From: Nostoc sp. S4
GTDB taxonomy: Bacteria; Cyanobacteriota; Cyanobacteriia; Cyanobacteriales; Nostocaceae
Direction of reading: 5' to 3'
NCBI GenBank assembly: GCA_029379225.1
Contig: JAQYWR010000048.1
Span: 1-62,574 of the forward strand
DNA: 62,574 nucleotides
Below, piece by piece: positions 9,489 to 19,000 of the stretch. Within the stretch, counting starts at the first letter, position 1, and the number at the start of each line of letters is the position of its first letter. The position numbers and the translations under genes are program-made. The notes under the pieces are model-generated. The model saw only the letters and a program-made list of their open reading frames with translations, was not told the origin of the DNA and made no database searches.

Positions 9489-9520
9489 AGATCCTGACTT
9501 CTTGAAAAAGCCGGGGATCT
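9489..9520 (+). terminator. Degenerate copy of the GATCCCCGACTTCT hairpin
   Basis: Begins AGATCCTGACTTCTTG and ends CCGGGGATCT, an imperfect version of the perfect hairpin at 22333-22367. It lies directly after the helicase-like gene and probably acts as its terminator. Confidence 0.45.
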
Positions 9521-9693
9521 TATATTAAGTCCGGCTAATCACTTATAATTACCCTATCTGTGCAAAAATCACAAAAGCCTCTTTCCCCCTGCCCTCTAAA
9601 TGATAAGTTTTTAACAGGACATGATATACTTGTTTGCCGACTTTGATAACCAAAAATTTCTTCTTAGGCGATCGTAACTTGTTGAGTATTATT

Positions 9694-10212
9694 TTATAAC
9701 TGATTTAAAAACACAAAGATTTGCTGATACTTATGATTAATTATTCCTTTTTTAATATTGGGTTTTGGGGTTAAAAATTGCAAATTTCGTGATTGTGGTT
9801 GAATTGGAACAGAAAAACGATAAGGTACTTTATTACGCCATAGAAGCAAAGGAATACAAAAAAGTCCTAAAAGAATTACGACTACAGTCATCACTAAAAC
9901 AATCAATCTATTTGGTTTGTAATCTCCTCGTTCAATTTGCCAGAAAACTTTATTGTATCGCCACGCTGCTAACACAATTGTGAAAATTCCAGAAATTACC
10001 AAAGCTAGACCCAAGTTTTCAGAATTAGTTAATCGATTGATTTGAGTTTCTTGCTGAGTAATGGCAACATTAAGCTGGCGCAAAAATATACCAAATCGAG
10101 CAATAGCAATTCCAAAGCTAATCAATGCAATAGAAGTGCGTAACCAAGCTAAAAAAGTACGTTCGTTCGCTTGATGCTCCCTTTGACGGTCAATTTTTGG
10201 TAGTTTATCCAT
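9694..10212 (-). CDS. DUF202 (YidH-type) inner-membrane protein
   Basis: A 172-residue membrane protein. The N-terminal signature REHQANERTFLAWLRTSIAL, followed by ISFGIAIARFG, is the DUF202/YidH family hallmark. Three hydrophobic segments are visible (about 28-46, 70-87, 103-122), matching the family's three-helix topology. The C-terminal ~45 residues (RFSVPIQPQSRNLQFL onwards) go beyond the usual family length and look basic and unstructured. The function of the family is unknown. It is monocistronic, with an ATG start. Confidence 0.85.
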   Translation of the reverse strand: MDKLPKIDRQREHQANERTFLAWLRTSIALISFGIAIARFGIFLRQLNVAITQQETQINRLTNSENLGLALVISGIFTIVLAAWRYNKVFWQIERGDYKPNRLIVLVMTVVVILLGLFCIPLLLWRNKVPYRFSVPIQPQSRNLQFLTPKPNIKKGIINHKYQQIFVFLNQL

Positions 10213-10424
10213 AAGTATCTTCTGCCGCCAAATTACCTTGAAAAATACTCATAATATTAACGAAGTTTCGTAAATTTTTAATAGAAAAATGCTATTAAAT
10301 TTTGGTAAAACTAATCCTATAGCAGGGGGCAGGAGGTAAAACATTACTATTCCTAACATCTAGGCTTTGAAGATGTCATAACCTTTAATTCAATTGCTAT
10401 ATATCTAAAATTTAATCCTTTACT
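10213..10424. other. AT-rich spacer
   Basis: AT-rich spacer with a GCAGGGGGCAGG stretch near 10322. No gene was seen. Confidence 0.4.
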
Positions 10425-10559
10425 ATGCTTGATAACAATGATTTTACTGTCGCCTCAGATGAGGATACCTCGCCTGTGGTGCTTGAGGAGCTATCTTCAC
10501 ATCCTTAGTCAGAAGTTCGTGAGGCTGTGGGTAGAAATCCGAATATACCTCTTGTGTGA
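10425..10559 (+). pseudogene. LRV-type repeat protein remnant
   Basis: Reading from ATG 10425 gives SDEDTSPVVLEELSSHP, a stop (TAG 10506-10508), then in the same frame SEVREAVGRNPNIPLV and a second stop (TGA 10557-10559). The motif pattern (VLEELxxHPxSEVREAVxRNPNxP) is that of leucine-rich-repeat-variant (LRV/HEAT-like) proteins common in cyanobacteria. Two in-frame stops and the short length show a decayed remnant. It lies 71 bases before msrA. Confidence 0.6.
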
Positions 10560-10630
10560 GAAAACCCCAAGCGATGCTGGAATCTTTAGAATAGTAAATA
10601 AGGTAAAGATATATATAAGAGTCAAAATCA

Positions 10631-11299
10631 ATGGCACTATTTGGATTTGGCAAAAAGCAAAATATGCCCTCGCCTGAGGAAGCTTTGCCAGGAAGGGGAC
10701 AATCTATCTCAGTACCCGCCGAGCATTATGTCAATAAGAATCCCCTAAAACCTCCTTTTGCCGATGGATTAGAGAAAGCATTGTTTGGCTTGGGCTGTTT
10801 TTGGGGTGCAGAACGCAAATTCTGGCAACTCAAAGGAGTTTACACCACTGCGGTCGGTTATGCTGGGGGTTTTACACCCAATCCCACCTATGAAGAAGTG
10901 TGTACTGGAAGAACTGGTCACAATGAAGTGGTATTGGTTGTTTTCGATCCTAAAGTGATTAGTTATTCTGAACTGCTGAAAGTTTTCTGGGAAAGTCATA
11001 ATCCCACTCAGGGGATGCGCCAAGGTAACGATGTTGGCACTCAATATCGTTCGGGAATTTATGTATACTCTCAAAATCAAAAGCAGTTAGCAGAAGCATC
11101 CCTGGAAGCCTATCAGCAAGCCCTTAACGGCGCAGGCTATGGCAAGATTACCACAGAAATCTTGGATGCACCGGAATTCTACTACGCCGAAGCCTACCAT
11201 CAGCAATACCTAGCAAAAAATCCCAATGGCTATTGTGGTTTAGGAGGAACAAACGTTTCTTGTCCTGTGGGTGTAGTTGAATCGCAAGTGAGTGGGTAA
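10631..11299 (+). CDS. msrA: Peptide methionine-S-sulfoxide reductase MsrA
   Basis: Reduces methionine-S-sulfoxide in proteins, repairing oxidative damage with thioredoxin. The 222-residue protein has the catalytic GCFWGAE motif with Cys56, followed by GVYTTAVGYAGG, and the C-terminal CGLGGTNVSC carrying probable resolving cysteines. The ~45-residue N-terminal extension (GFGKKQNMPSPEEALPGRG) is usual in cyanobacterial MsrA. The start is ATG 10631. It is convergent with the kinase gene downstream; a G-rich/C-rich palindromic spacer separates the two ends. Confidence 0.96.
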   Translation: MALFGFGKKQNMPSPEEALPGRGQSISVPAEHYVNKNPLKPPFADGLEKALFGLGCFWGAERKFWQLKGVYTTAVGYAGGFTPNPTYEEVCTGRTGHNEVVLVVFDPKVISYSELLKVFWESHNPTQGMRQGNDVGTQYRSGIYVYSQNQKQLAEASLEAYQQALNGAGYGKITTEILDAPEFYYAEAYHQQYLAKNPNGYCGLGGTNVSCPVGVVESQVSG

Positions 11300-11450
11300 G
11301 AGGGATGGGGGAGTGTGGGAAGTGTGGGGAGACAAGGGAGAGAGGGGAATGTGGGGAGTGTGGGAGGATGGGGAAGAAATCTTTCCCCCCACACCTCCCA
11401 TCCTTCCCACACCTCCTTTTCCTCCCACACCCCTAACTTCCCACTTCCTA
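11300..11450. repeat. G-rich / C-rich STRR palindrome between convergent genes
   Basis: The first half (about 11300-11378) is GTGGGGAG-type repeats. The second half (about 11382-11450) is the complementary CTCCCACAC-type. The two arms can fold on each other into a long hairpin. It sits exactly between the stops of msrA and the convergent kinase and may terminate both transcripts. Confidence 0.6.
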
Positions 11451-12644
11451 CTAAAATACAGATTTGAGCAAAGCGATCGCCCACAGCCAGAACATAATAC
11501 TAATAGGCGCACCAATTAAAATCCCAGCGATCGCCCAACCTCTTTGATGGGCTTTGAATTGTTCAATACTGCGCCACTGTCTGCTTTTCCAAGCCCATTC
11601 ATTGCCTTTGGCACCAAGAGCGATCGCCATTAGCCAGCAGCCGTGGGGTATAAAGCAGAACAATCCATACCACACTTGGTTAGTCCACATCCAAAACCAA
11701 GGCATGAGAAATGCGCCCCAGTTCCAACCGAGAATTTCCTCTGGCACTGTTTCATTGTGATTGTTGATACCGCATCCAGAATTGTTGATAATTTCTTTTG
11801 GCACTAAAAGCCGAGATTTGTTTGCAGATTTGACCACCAAACCAGATTTGAGAGCATTCAGCGCTTGCCCGGCACTAGTAAATCGTTGTTCTGGTGCAGG
11901 TTCGATCAATTTTTCTAGCCAACTGATAAAACTGGGACTGAGGTTAACTCGGTCTGCAAATTGCAGTCGCAAATCTTGCTGGGGTAAATCAGATGGAGAG
12001 ATACCAGTCAGTAAATGAATTAAACTCGCTCCTAATGCATAGAGATCCGATGCAGCTACCGCACGTCCACCAAATTGTTCCATTGGGGCATAACCGTAAG
12101 TACCGACAACAGTAAAAGTAACGCCCTCTTTCGCTGCTTTATCCTGAACTGCGCCAAAATCAACTAAATAAATTTGATTGTCTTCGCCCCAGATTAAATT
12201 ACTTGGTTTGATATCTCTATGCAATACTCCTGGATTCAGTTCGTGTAAATACGTAAGAATATTTAATACTTCAAATGCAATTTTTTTAGCTCGTTTTTCA
12301 GTAAATCTTTTGCCACTAGCAAGTTTTTCCTTGAGCGATTCACCAGGAATGTATTGTTGTATTAAGCCAAACCAGAGAGTGCGATCGTCGATACAAAAAT
12401 AATCAATATATTGAGGGATACGGGGATGATTTAGCTGTTTAAGAATTTGTGCTTCCCTCTCAAAAAGTTTCAAATCATCCCACTGCACAGTACCACCAAA
12501 GGCCAAAAGTTTAACCACAACAGTGGAATTCTCGCCATCATCAGCTTTTAAATCCTTTGCTAGCCAAGTTTGGCGAATACCATTATTGCCAAGTTGACGC
12601 TGGATTTGATAACGGTCTTGTAATATCTGTTCTGCTTGCAGCAT
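11451..12644 (-). CDS. Membrane-anchored Ser/Thr protein kinase
   Basis: A Hanks-type kinase of 397 residues. Visible are the ATP lysine in TVVVKLL (Lys45), the catalytic loop LHRDIKPSNL (His142-Arg-Asp144), DFG at 162-164 and the activation-segment TYGYAPMEQFGG, covering residues about 11-270. The nucleotide loop LGNNGIRQTWLAK departs from the canonical GxGxxG. After a linker, the last ~90 residues are strongly hydrophobic (NWGAFLMPWFWMWTNQVWYG; AIAGILIGAPISIMFWLWAI), giving two to three membrane helices at the C-terminus. This puts the kinase domain in the cytoplasm. No substrate or partner can be inferred from the neighbours. The start is ATG 12644. Confidence 0.9.
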   Translation of the reverse strand: MLQAEQILQDRYQIQRQLGNNGIRQTWLAKDLKADDGENSTVVVKLLAFGGTVQWDDLKLFEREAQILKQLNHPRIPQYIDYFCIDDRTLWFGLIQQYIPGESLKEKLASGKRFTEKRAKKIAFEVLNILTYLHELNPGVLHRDIKPSNLIWGEDNQIYLVDFGAVQDKAAKEGVTFTVVGTYGYAPMEQFGGRAVAASDLYALGASLIHLLTGISPSDLPQQDLRLQFADRVNLSPSFISWLEKLIEPAPEQRFTSAGQALNALKSGLVVKSANKSRLLVPKEIINNSGCGINNHNETVPEEILGWNWGAFLMPWFWMWTNQVWYGLFCFIPHGCWLMAIALGAKGNEWAWKSRQWRSIEQFKAHQRGWAIAGILIGAPISIMFWLWAIALLKSVF

Positions 12645-12735
12645 CTGACACCTGCTGGCAATTTACGCTAATCTTATTCCCTTACTATTCAAGGATAGTC
12701 ATTATCTAGAAAAACTGTGGGAATCTGAGAATTTA

Positions 12736-13174
12736 TTGAAAAAGGAGTCCTTAGTCATAAAAAAATTTAGAACACTCGATGAATTTGAACCAGAGTACTT
12801 GGACGAACGCGCTAAAGTTCGTCATGCTAAACCAATTAGCTTACCTAATGACTCGGAACCAGAACCAGATATTGCCATTGTCCGACCTTTAGGACGCGAG
12901 TATCGAGAACATCATCCCTATCCAGAAAATATTTTTTGGTTAATTGAATATGCTAACTCAGTTTAGAAAAAGATTTAGAAATCAAAACCAAAATCTACGC
13001 TCAAGCAGGTATTTTATAATATTGGGTTGTCAATCTCAAAAACTACATCTGGTAGCATTTCGAGAAATTATAGAGGAAGATTACGCAAAAAAACTGATAT
13101 TAACGGAGGGAATAATTCAAACCCTTGCATTTCCAGATGTTTCTGTTGCTATACAAAAAATTATTAATAATTGA
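12736..13174 (+). pseudogene. Uma2 (DUF820) endonuclease-like remnant, frameshifted
   Basis: Two overlapping frames together give a Uma2-like sequence. Frame one carries PNDSEPEPDIAIVRP and HPYPENIFWLIEYANS, matching the SxPqPDiavv and P.dv.LviEva motifs. Frame two (about 12944-13174) continues with HLVAFREI and TLAFPDVSVAIQKII, matching the family's C-terminal end. The frame change near 12960 removes the central catalytic region, and the N-terminal half is missing (no ATG). An intact family member lies at 47057. Confidence 0.7.
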
Positions 13175-13269
13175 GAGAATTTCTAGTCTTTTTTGTCTCT
13201 TTGAACCCCAATCTCGTGTAGTGTTACATCAATAATTTGTTGATATCAACTTAACATAAACACTATTTA

Positions 13270-14661
13270 TTAATAGAGTTTTACAAATAAATATACATCA
13301 TCACGCTGATATTTTAACTTAAATTGTTGATTGTTTTTTAGTTGATTGACCAAGCTAATGGCAAACTCCTGATTACTTAACCAGCTAGGGTGACGGACAT
13401 TGAGCAATATATAATCAAAAACATTTAAATTAATAGGTGGGGAATCGGCATTTGTCAAAGTAATCAGTTTTCGATGGCTTAAATGAGGAGCAATTTTTAC
13501 TGTGGTGTAAACGCTTCCTTGAGTTTGAACTTGGGCGATCGCTTGTTTTGTTGCTTGCCAAGTATCTATATATGCCAAATATCTGCCGCCAAAATATGTA
13601 AACTTTGCCAGACTTAAAAATGCCACCAATGACCAGAGGATAATTGCTCGTTTGTTTTGTAGCCATCCCTTACCTGCGGCGAGACTAGAAATTACAGCTA
13701 ACAACAGAAATGGCAATGCTGGTAGAGAGTACTGGTATATCAAATCTTTTTGAGGTTGGTAATCAGCTAGAATGTTGAGTGCCAAACAAGGAATAGCTCC
13801 TACCAAAGGTTTTATTCCTTGTAGGGAAAGCCCCCAAATCACAGGTGATAGCAGCAGAACCAAATATGCCAAATTATCCAGTGAAAAAGCTTTTACTAAG
13901 ATAAGTCCTGGCTGAAATACTATATTTTTAGCAATGTCTAGAACTGAATTACCTAAATAGCTGTAACGTCCCATTGCAGTTGCTTCTGCACTGTTGAAAA
14001 AAGGAATAATTACCTGAGTAGCAATCAAAAACCAGACCACACCAGCACAAAGAGCGATCGCACCATATAAACGCCGCTTTTCAAATAACAGTAACCAAAC
14101 TCCCATCGCAGCAACGGTGAGGGATAATATCTCCTTACATCCCAAGACCAAGAAAATACTTAAACAAAACCACCCCAACTGACCTAATCTTGCTGCTAAA
14201 ACCGCCGCCAATAGTAGTGGTACAGCTATTACTTCCGGGTGAAAATCAAATAAATTAGCGTTATATACCACTGGATACAGGAGATATACAAATGCGATCG
14301 CTACTGCTTGACTTTCTTTGAGCCTTGCTTGACGGGCTAAATGCCAAGTAGGCAAAGCGCCTAATGCCAAAGCAGTTGCCTGTACGGCAAATAACCAGTA
14401 AACACTGGGGTAGATTTTGTACAGTAAAGCCAAGGGATAGAAGATCCAAGAAGCATGATCGCCGAGAATGTGAAAACCTATTAAAGAACTAATAGGTTGT
14501 TCTCCTTGACTAATTAAATAAACCGCTTGGTCAAAAATTGCTAAATCCAAAGCGCTTGATTGAAACAACTCGTGTCGTAAGCTGCTGCACGCTAATAAAA
14601 TTAACGTACTCACGCCAATCATCCAACCAACACTACCAAGCTGATTGAGTTTTTTTCTCAT
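13270..14661 (-). CDS. DUF2079 polytopic membrane protein
   Basis: About 463 residues, almost entirely hydrophobic, with ten or more predicted helices. The family hallmarks are the N-terminal SSALDLAIFDQAVYLISQGE and FHILGDHASWIFYPLALLY, followed by repeated hydrophobic segments. DUF2079 proteins resemble GT-C glycosyltransferases in topology; the acidic pair in DLAIFDQ could correspond to a catalytic loop, but that is inference. ATG 14661 (MRKKLNQLG) is chosen over an upstream TTG. It lies in a block of three minus-strand membrane-protein genes, one of which (15915) is also GT-C-like. Confidence 0.8.
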   Translation of the reverse strand: MRKKLNQLGSVGWMIGVSTLILLACSSLRHELFQSSALDLAIFDQAVYLISQGEQPISSLIGFHILGDHASWIFYPLALLYKIYPSVYWLFAVQATALALGALPTWHLARQARLKESQAVAIAFVYLLYPVVYNANLFDFHPEVIAVPLLLAAVLAARLGQLGWFCLSIFLVLGCKEILSLTVAAMGVWLLLFEKRRLYGAIALCAGVVWFLIATQVIIPFFNSAEATAMGRYSYLGNSVLDIAKNIVFQPGLILVKAFSLDNLAYLVLLLSPVIWGLSLQGIKPLVGAIPCLALNILADYQPQKDLIYQYSLPALPFLLLAVISSLAAGKGWLQNKRAIILWSLVAFLSLAKFTYFGGRYLAYIDTWQATKQAIAQVQTQGSVYTTVKIAPHLSHRKLITLTNADSPPINLNVFDYILLNVRHPSWLSNQEFAISLVNQLKNNQQFKLKYQRDDVYLFVKLY

Positions 14662-14846
14662 ACTATGAAAAAATATTATTTGCAACCATCAGGTAAAGTA
14701 CATTGCTAATAAACTTGGCTAAACCTTTACATACCTCTGCGCTGGGTTAGGGAACTCCAGAAAATAAATTATCCAATTTCGCTCTTTCAAAACGACCTAC
14801 TTTCCCCCCTGCTCCCTGCCCCCTGCCCCCCTGCTTCAAAAGCGAT

Positions 14847-14875
14847 GGGATATTTATTTATTTGTCAGTCCCTTA
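14847..14875. repeat. Dispersed repeat family B, overlapping a stop codon
   Basis: Reads GGGATATTTATTTATTTG then TCAGTCCCTTA. Near-identical copies occur at 17489-17518 (opposite orientation) and 25996-26023. The ends GGGA...TCCC are complementary. The copy provides the TAA stop of the EamA gene. Confidence 0.6.
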
Positions 14876-15838
14876 TGACTCTTTGTTCGTCACTTTCACA
14901 ATAGATTGACTAGATTGAGCTAAATAAATACCTACTAAAACTACAGCAAAAGTTATCCAGTCAAACAAGCCCACCTGTTCCGAAAAAATCAACCAAGCAA
15001 AAATTGAAGCCAAAACTGGTTCGGCCAGAAGAGTGACGGCGACAACTCCTGAAGAGATTCGGCTGAGGCTGTAAGCTAAAAGTCCCTGACCTAATACTTG
15101 GCAAAAAAGGGCTTGAAAAATAATCAAAAACCAACCCATCCACGAATAGGGGAGTAGTCTATCTTCGAGGAATGGCAGGATGGGTAGGAGAAACATTGTT
15201 GTGATTCCACAGCGCCACAGCATTATGGTTGCGGTGCTAAATCGAGACTGGAGTCGTTCTATCAGCAACATACAAGTTGCCATGAAAATCGCAGTCAGAA
15301 ATGCTAAGGCATCACCAAGTATTTGGTCGGTGGCAAATTGCACCTTATTGATTTCAAATGCGATCGCTCCCAGCAAGGCGATCGTCAAACCAATAACGAA
15401 TCTGTAATCGAAACGCCGACCGAATAACAGATACCCAGCCAAAGCCACGAATAAAGAGTTCAAATTAGATAACAAAGCTACGTTAGCAACGTTAGTTTGA
15501 CTCAGCGACCAAGCCCACAACAGCAGGTAAGTTGCAGCAGCGGTTCCCATTGCTAACAACAGCCATATTTCTTGTTTGGTCAAAGGCTTGTGTTCGATTG
15601 GTTGGTTATCGGACTGTTGGTAGCAAAAAGCCTCAAGTCCATTCCATACACCAAAGACAACTGTAGCAATCCAACTACGATGAAATACTACAGCATTTGC
15701 ACCAATTTCTAGTTGACATAATTTGGTCAGAGATGGTGCTAAAGAGATGGGAATTAGGGCAAAAAATAATGACAAAATTCCTACTAAAGCTGGTGTTGAG
15801 GAGAACTTTTGCTGTATGAATGCCTGTTTTGTCGTCAT
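14873..15838 (-). CDS. EamA / DMT-family transporter
   Basis: A drug/metabolite-transporter superfamily permease with about ten membrane helices in two EamA halves. The first half includes LLAMGTAAATYLLLWAWSLS and NVANVALLSNLNSLFVALAG; the second includes ATCMLLIERLQSRFSTATIM and VVAVTLLAEPVLASIFAWL. These repeat the typical P..a.ll..l.Pv.aal...l pattern. The substrate is unknown. ATG 15838 (MTTKQAFIQQ) is preferred to a far-upstream TTG at 15892. The stop codon lies inside repeat family B. Confidence 0.88.
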   Translation of the reverse strand: MTTKQAFIQQKFSSTPALVGILSLFFALIPISLAPSLTKLCQLEIGANAVVFHRSWIATVVFGVWNGLEAFCYQQSDNQPIEHKPLTKQEIWLLLAMGTAAATYLLLWAWSLSQTNVANVALLSNLNSLFVALAGYLLFGRRFDYRFVIGLTIALLGAIAFEINKVQFATDQILGDALAFLTAIFMATCMLLIERLQSRFSTATIMLWRCGITTMFLLPILPFLEDRLLPYSWMGWFLIIFQALFCQVLGQGLLAYSLSRISSGVVAVTLLAEPVLASIFAWLIFSEQVGLFDWITFAVVLVGIYLAQSSQSIVKVTNKES

Positions 15839-15914
15839 ATTTTTAGCAAAGTTAAATTCAATTGATGACAAAATTTTTCCGCTCTTACCCAATCTCTAAT
15901 GCCTTTAACATCTA

Positions 15915-17222
15915 TTAACCAACCCAATGCTCTTGGGCAAATCCTACAGCTATTTTGGCCAATAATGTTGCAAACAAGCCGAGTATAAAATATCCTTGAC
16001 GAGGGTGGCGAGATAACAGCACGCCAATAGCTATATTTAAAGGTACAATTCCATAAGCCAAACGGCTCAAGGAAATTGTTCCCCCAGAGGCTAACAGCAA
16101 ACCAATACCACAAAAGCCATAGATAACTGTAACTGGGGTTAGTTGCTTTTGTTCGCGCCACAACACCAAGCCACCACCTAAGACCATAGCCACGTTCAGC
16201 AAGTTATTTATCCACTGGTCACTTGCCAAAAGCGATAAAAATACAACTAAAGCATAAAAGCCATAAGCTAATTTCCTAGAAATAAAATATTTCTGGAAGC
16301 GCCATAAAAAATAGCCACCACCAACAATTACAGCCATTAACAACAGATACCAGGGGTCTTGAATACCGCCAGATGGGTTTTGCACCCAACCAAATTGCCA
16401 ATTGTTGGTACCAACTACAATTTGCATCAGCATGTTTAACCAACCCTGCCAATCAAACCCAAAAGAAGGTCGCCATCCCCGTTGTGCTTGGATAAAAGCT
16501 AAAGGATTACCAAAATAAATCGCACAATACAAACTGAATATAAGTATGCCAATAGCGGTAGCAAAGCTAGCAATATAAGCAATGGGTGGTCTGCGTTCTT
16601 TCCAAGCTGCGATCGCCAATGCCAAAATTAGTGCCATACCTGTGGGACGTGTTGCTGTCGCCATTGCACCCCAAAGCGCAGTCCAGCGATATTGCTTCCC
16701 ATCGAAAGCCCGCAAAGCCGCCGTACTTAAAAACAAATACAGTCCCTCTGTGTAAATTACTGCCGCGAACATAGACGATGGATAGCAACAAACCACAGCA
16801 CTCACCCACTGGGCAACATTGTTGCCATAATGCTCTTTGCTCCAAAAATACACATAGTAAAGGGCTGCGAAAAATGCCAAGTTGTTTAGCAAAGTCCCCG
16901 CTAATTCAAACGGCAAACCCAGCTTCATCAAAACCCAGATACTTAAGGGAAACAGGGGAAAAAAGGCTAAATTATGTTGGTTACCATCATTGACAAATTC
17001 ATAACCAGAAGTAGCGATCGCTCGGTAATGCATACTATCCCATGCATCAAAAACCTGCCAGCCAAAATGGGGCACAAATGCTTCTACTGGTAACGGTAGC
17101 CTTGGCGCAACTAACAACATCGCTATCCAAATCAATATTCGACTGGCAAGCCATATTGCGGCTGGAAATAGGAAATCAGTTTTCCATAAAACTTTTCTGA
17201 TAGCTATCTGAACTTTGACCAT
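15915..17222 (-). CDS. PIG-V type mannosyltransferase-like membrane protein
   Basis: A 435-residue polytopic protein of the GT-C type. The first loop contains FGWQVFDAWDSMHYRAIATS, with the acidic WDSxHY motif typical of the PIG-V/bacterial mannosyltransferase group, followed by NLAFFPLFPLSIW. Ten or so membrane helices follow. Such enzymes use polyprenyl-phosphate sugars to glycosylate exported molecules; the acceptor here is unknown. The start is ATG 17222. Its head-to-tail position with the EamA and DUF2079 genes suggests cell-envelope work, but the ~75-190-nt gaps leave operon structure open. Confidence 0.8.
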   Translation of the reverse strand: MVKVQIAIRKVLWKTDFLFPAAIWLASRILIWIAMLLVAPRLPLPVEAFVPHFGWQVFDAWDSMHYRAIATSGYEFVNDGNQHNLAFFPLFPLSIWVLMKLGLPFELAGTLLNNLAFFAALYYVYFWSKEHYGNNVAQWVSAVVCCYPSSMFAAVIYTEGLYLFLSTAALRAFDGKQYRWTALWGAMATATRPTGMALILALAIAAWKERRPPIAYIASFATAIGILIFSLYCAIYFGNPLAFIQAQRGWRPSFGFDWQGWLNMLMQIVVGTNNWQFGWVQNPSGGIQDPWYLLLMAVIVGGGYFLWRFQKYFISRKLAYGFYALVVFLSLLASDQWINNLLNVAMVLGGGLVLWREQKQLTPVTVIYGFCGIGLLLASGGTISLSRLAYGIVPLNIAIGVLLSRHPRQGYFILGLFATLLAKIAVGFAQEHWVG

Positions 17223-17660
17223 AGACTTGAGTATTTCAAAATACTACTTTCTCCATCCTCTTATCTATGAATACAGCTCAGTAGTTTATGAGTAAGATTT
17301 TGCATATTCAATCCTCCACCACTATCAAGTAATAAACCTAACAAATCGCCAATTACTAGAGAATATTTTCTCTTTTGCTTCTTTTTGGCAATTTCTCAGC
17401 ATTCATATTTAAACATATCGTATTTATCAATACAAATTTTGTTATTTATCATTGGTCATTAGCTACTCCTCATCTCCCCTCTTGCCGCTAAGGGACTGAC
17501 AAATAAAAAAAAATCCCACTGCTCAGAGTCAACACTCAGCAACTTCAAACGGGATAATTTTTTCTTGGAGTTCCCGAACGTATCGATTATGGCGATCGCT
17601 ATTACCAAAGAGTCCTCAGCAATTTATATTGAGAGTTATCTGTAAATCCTTAAATATATT
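17223..17660. other. Divergent promoter region upstream of dxr
   Basis: No gene was found. It separates the mannosyltransferase-like gene (minus) from dxr (plus), so both promoters should lie here. It contains a copy of repeat family B (17489-17518) and one HIP1 site. Confidence 0.5.
17489..17518. repeat. Dispersed repeat family B, second copy
   Basis: TAAGGGACTGACAAATAAA followed by an A-tract and ATCCC. It is the inverted-orientation match of the copy at 14847-14875. Confidence 0.6.
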
Positions 17661-18857
17661 GTGAAAGCGATTACTCTTGTTGGTTCTACTGGTTCTATTG
17701 GGACTCAGACTTTAGATATTGTTAGTCAGTACCCAGATCAATTTCAGATTGTAGGATTGGCTGCTGGGCGCAATGTTGAAATGTTCGCTGCTCAAATTCG
17801 ACAATTTCGACCGAAAATAGCAGCAATTTGCTTAGAAGATAAATTACCAGCACTCAAAGAAGCCATTAAAGACCTCGACCCCCAACCGATTTTACTCGCT
17901 GGTGAAGCTGGAGTCATAGAAGTCGCCCGCTATAGCGAAGCCCAAACGGTTGTTACCGGAATCGTGGGTTGCGCTGGTTTGCTACCAACGATCGCAGCTA
18001 TTAAAGCTGGTAAAGATATTGCCTTAGCAAACAAGGAAACCCTGATTGCTGGCGGCCCAGTGGTTCTACCCCTAATCCAAAAACATGGAGTAAAATTATT
18101 ACCTGCTGATTCCGAACATTCGGCGATATTTCAGTGCCTACAAGGTGTTCCGAAAAACGGTTTGCGGCGAATTTTACTAACTGCATCGGGTGGGGCTTTT
18201 CGGGATTGGGATGTAGAAAAGTTAGCAGAAGTGACTGTTGCTGATGCTTTGAAGCATCCTAATTGGTCGATGGGGCGTAAAATCACAGTAGACTCTGCTA
18301 CTTTGATGAATAAAGGGCTGGAAGTAATTGAGGCTCACTTTTTGTTTGGCTTGGATTATGACGATATCGAAATAGTCATTCATCCCCAAAGCATTATTCA
18401 CTCGCTGATTGAACTGCAAGATACTTCAGTTTTAGCCCAACTAGGTTGGCCAGATATGCGCTTACCTTTACTGTATGCTTTATCTTGGCCAGATCGCATT
18501 TATACCGACTGGGAACGCTTGGATTTGGTGAAAGCTGGAAATTTAACCTTTTGCGAACCAGACCACCAGAAGTATCCTTGTATGAAATTGGCTTATGCTG
18601 TGGGTAAAGCTGGCGGTTCCATGCCTGCTGTGTTGAATGCTGCCAACGAACAAGCTGTAGCTTTATTTTTATCAGAAAAAATTCGGTTTTTAGATATTCC
18701 TCGATGTATCGAATGGGTGTGCGATCGCCATCAAAATGATAACCGTGCAAATCCCTCTTTAGATGACATTTTGGCAGCAGATAAATGGGCAAGACAAGAA
18801 GTTTTAACAGCGACTGAAAAGTTAGAAACTCACTCGCGGATAATTTCTCTGCGATAA
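17661..18857 (+). CDS. dxr: 1-deoxy-D-xylulose 5-phosphate reductoisomerase
   Basis: Second step of the MEP isoprenoid pathway: NADPH-dependent conversion of DXP to MEP. It supplies precursors for carotenoids, phytol and quinones. The 398-residue protein begins KAITLVGSTGSIGTQTLDIV (NADPH-binding loop). It carries ALANKETLIAGG, the metal/substrate motif LPADSEHSAIFQCLQG, the flexible loop HPNWSMGRKITVDSATLMNK, and EVIEAHFLFG. All family blocks are intact and the length is normal. The start is GTG 17661, the only in-frame choice before the Rossmann strand. Confidence 0.97.
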   Translation: MKAITLVGSTGSIGTQTLDIVSQYPDQFQIVGLAAGRNVEMFAAQIRQFRPKIAAICLEDKLPALKEAIKDLDPQPILLAGEAGVIEVARYSEAQTVVTGIVGCAGLLPTIAAIKAGKDIALANKETLIAGGPVVLPLIQKHGVKLLPADSEHSAIFQCLQGVPKNGLRRILLTASGGAFRDWDVEKLAEVTVADALKHPNWSMGRKITVDSATLMNKGLEVIEAHFLFGLDYDDIEIVIHPQSIIHSLIELQDTSVLAQLGWPDMRLPLLYALSWPDRIYTDWERLDLVKAGNLTFCEPDHQKYPCMKLAYAVGKAGGSMPAVLNAANEQAVALFLSEKIRFLDIPRCIEWVCDRHQNDNRANPSLDDILAADKWARQEVLTATEKLETHSRIISLR

Positions 18858-18915
18858 AAACCTTTAATTGCAGATACCTAAAAGGCAGATTTTCTGGCTC
18901 TTGACCAATTCTTGT

Positions 18916-18944
18916 TTAGCCTTCAGGCTAATGCTGAAGGCTAA
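18916..18944 (+). terminator. Hairpin after dxr
   Basis: A perfect 11-bp stem (TTAGCCTTCAG with CTGAAGGCTAA) and a 7-base loop, 59 bases after the dxr stop. It is not followed by a T-run, so it may be a weak terminator or a processing hairpin. Confidence 0.5.
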
Positions 18945-19000
18945 CGGTTAAATTCAGGGGCGATAATTAGTGCAAAAAAAGCCACCTCAAGGGAGTGCCC

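Noticed and set aside
15835..16161. 108-codon frame MARTKATNPSYSY on the minus strand
   Set aside because: It is inside the mannosyltransferase-like gene and its gap, with no family resemblance.
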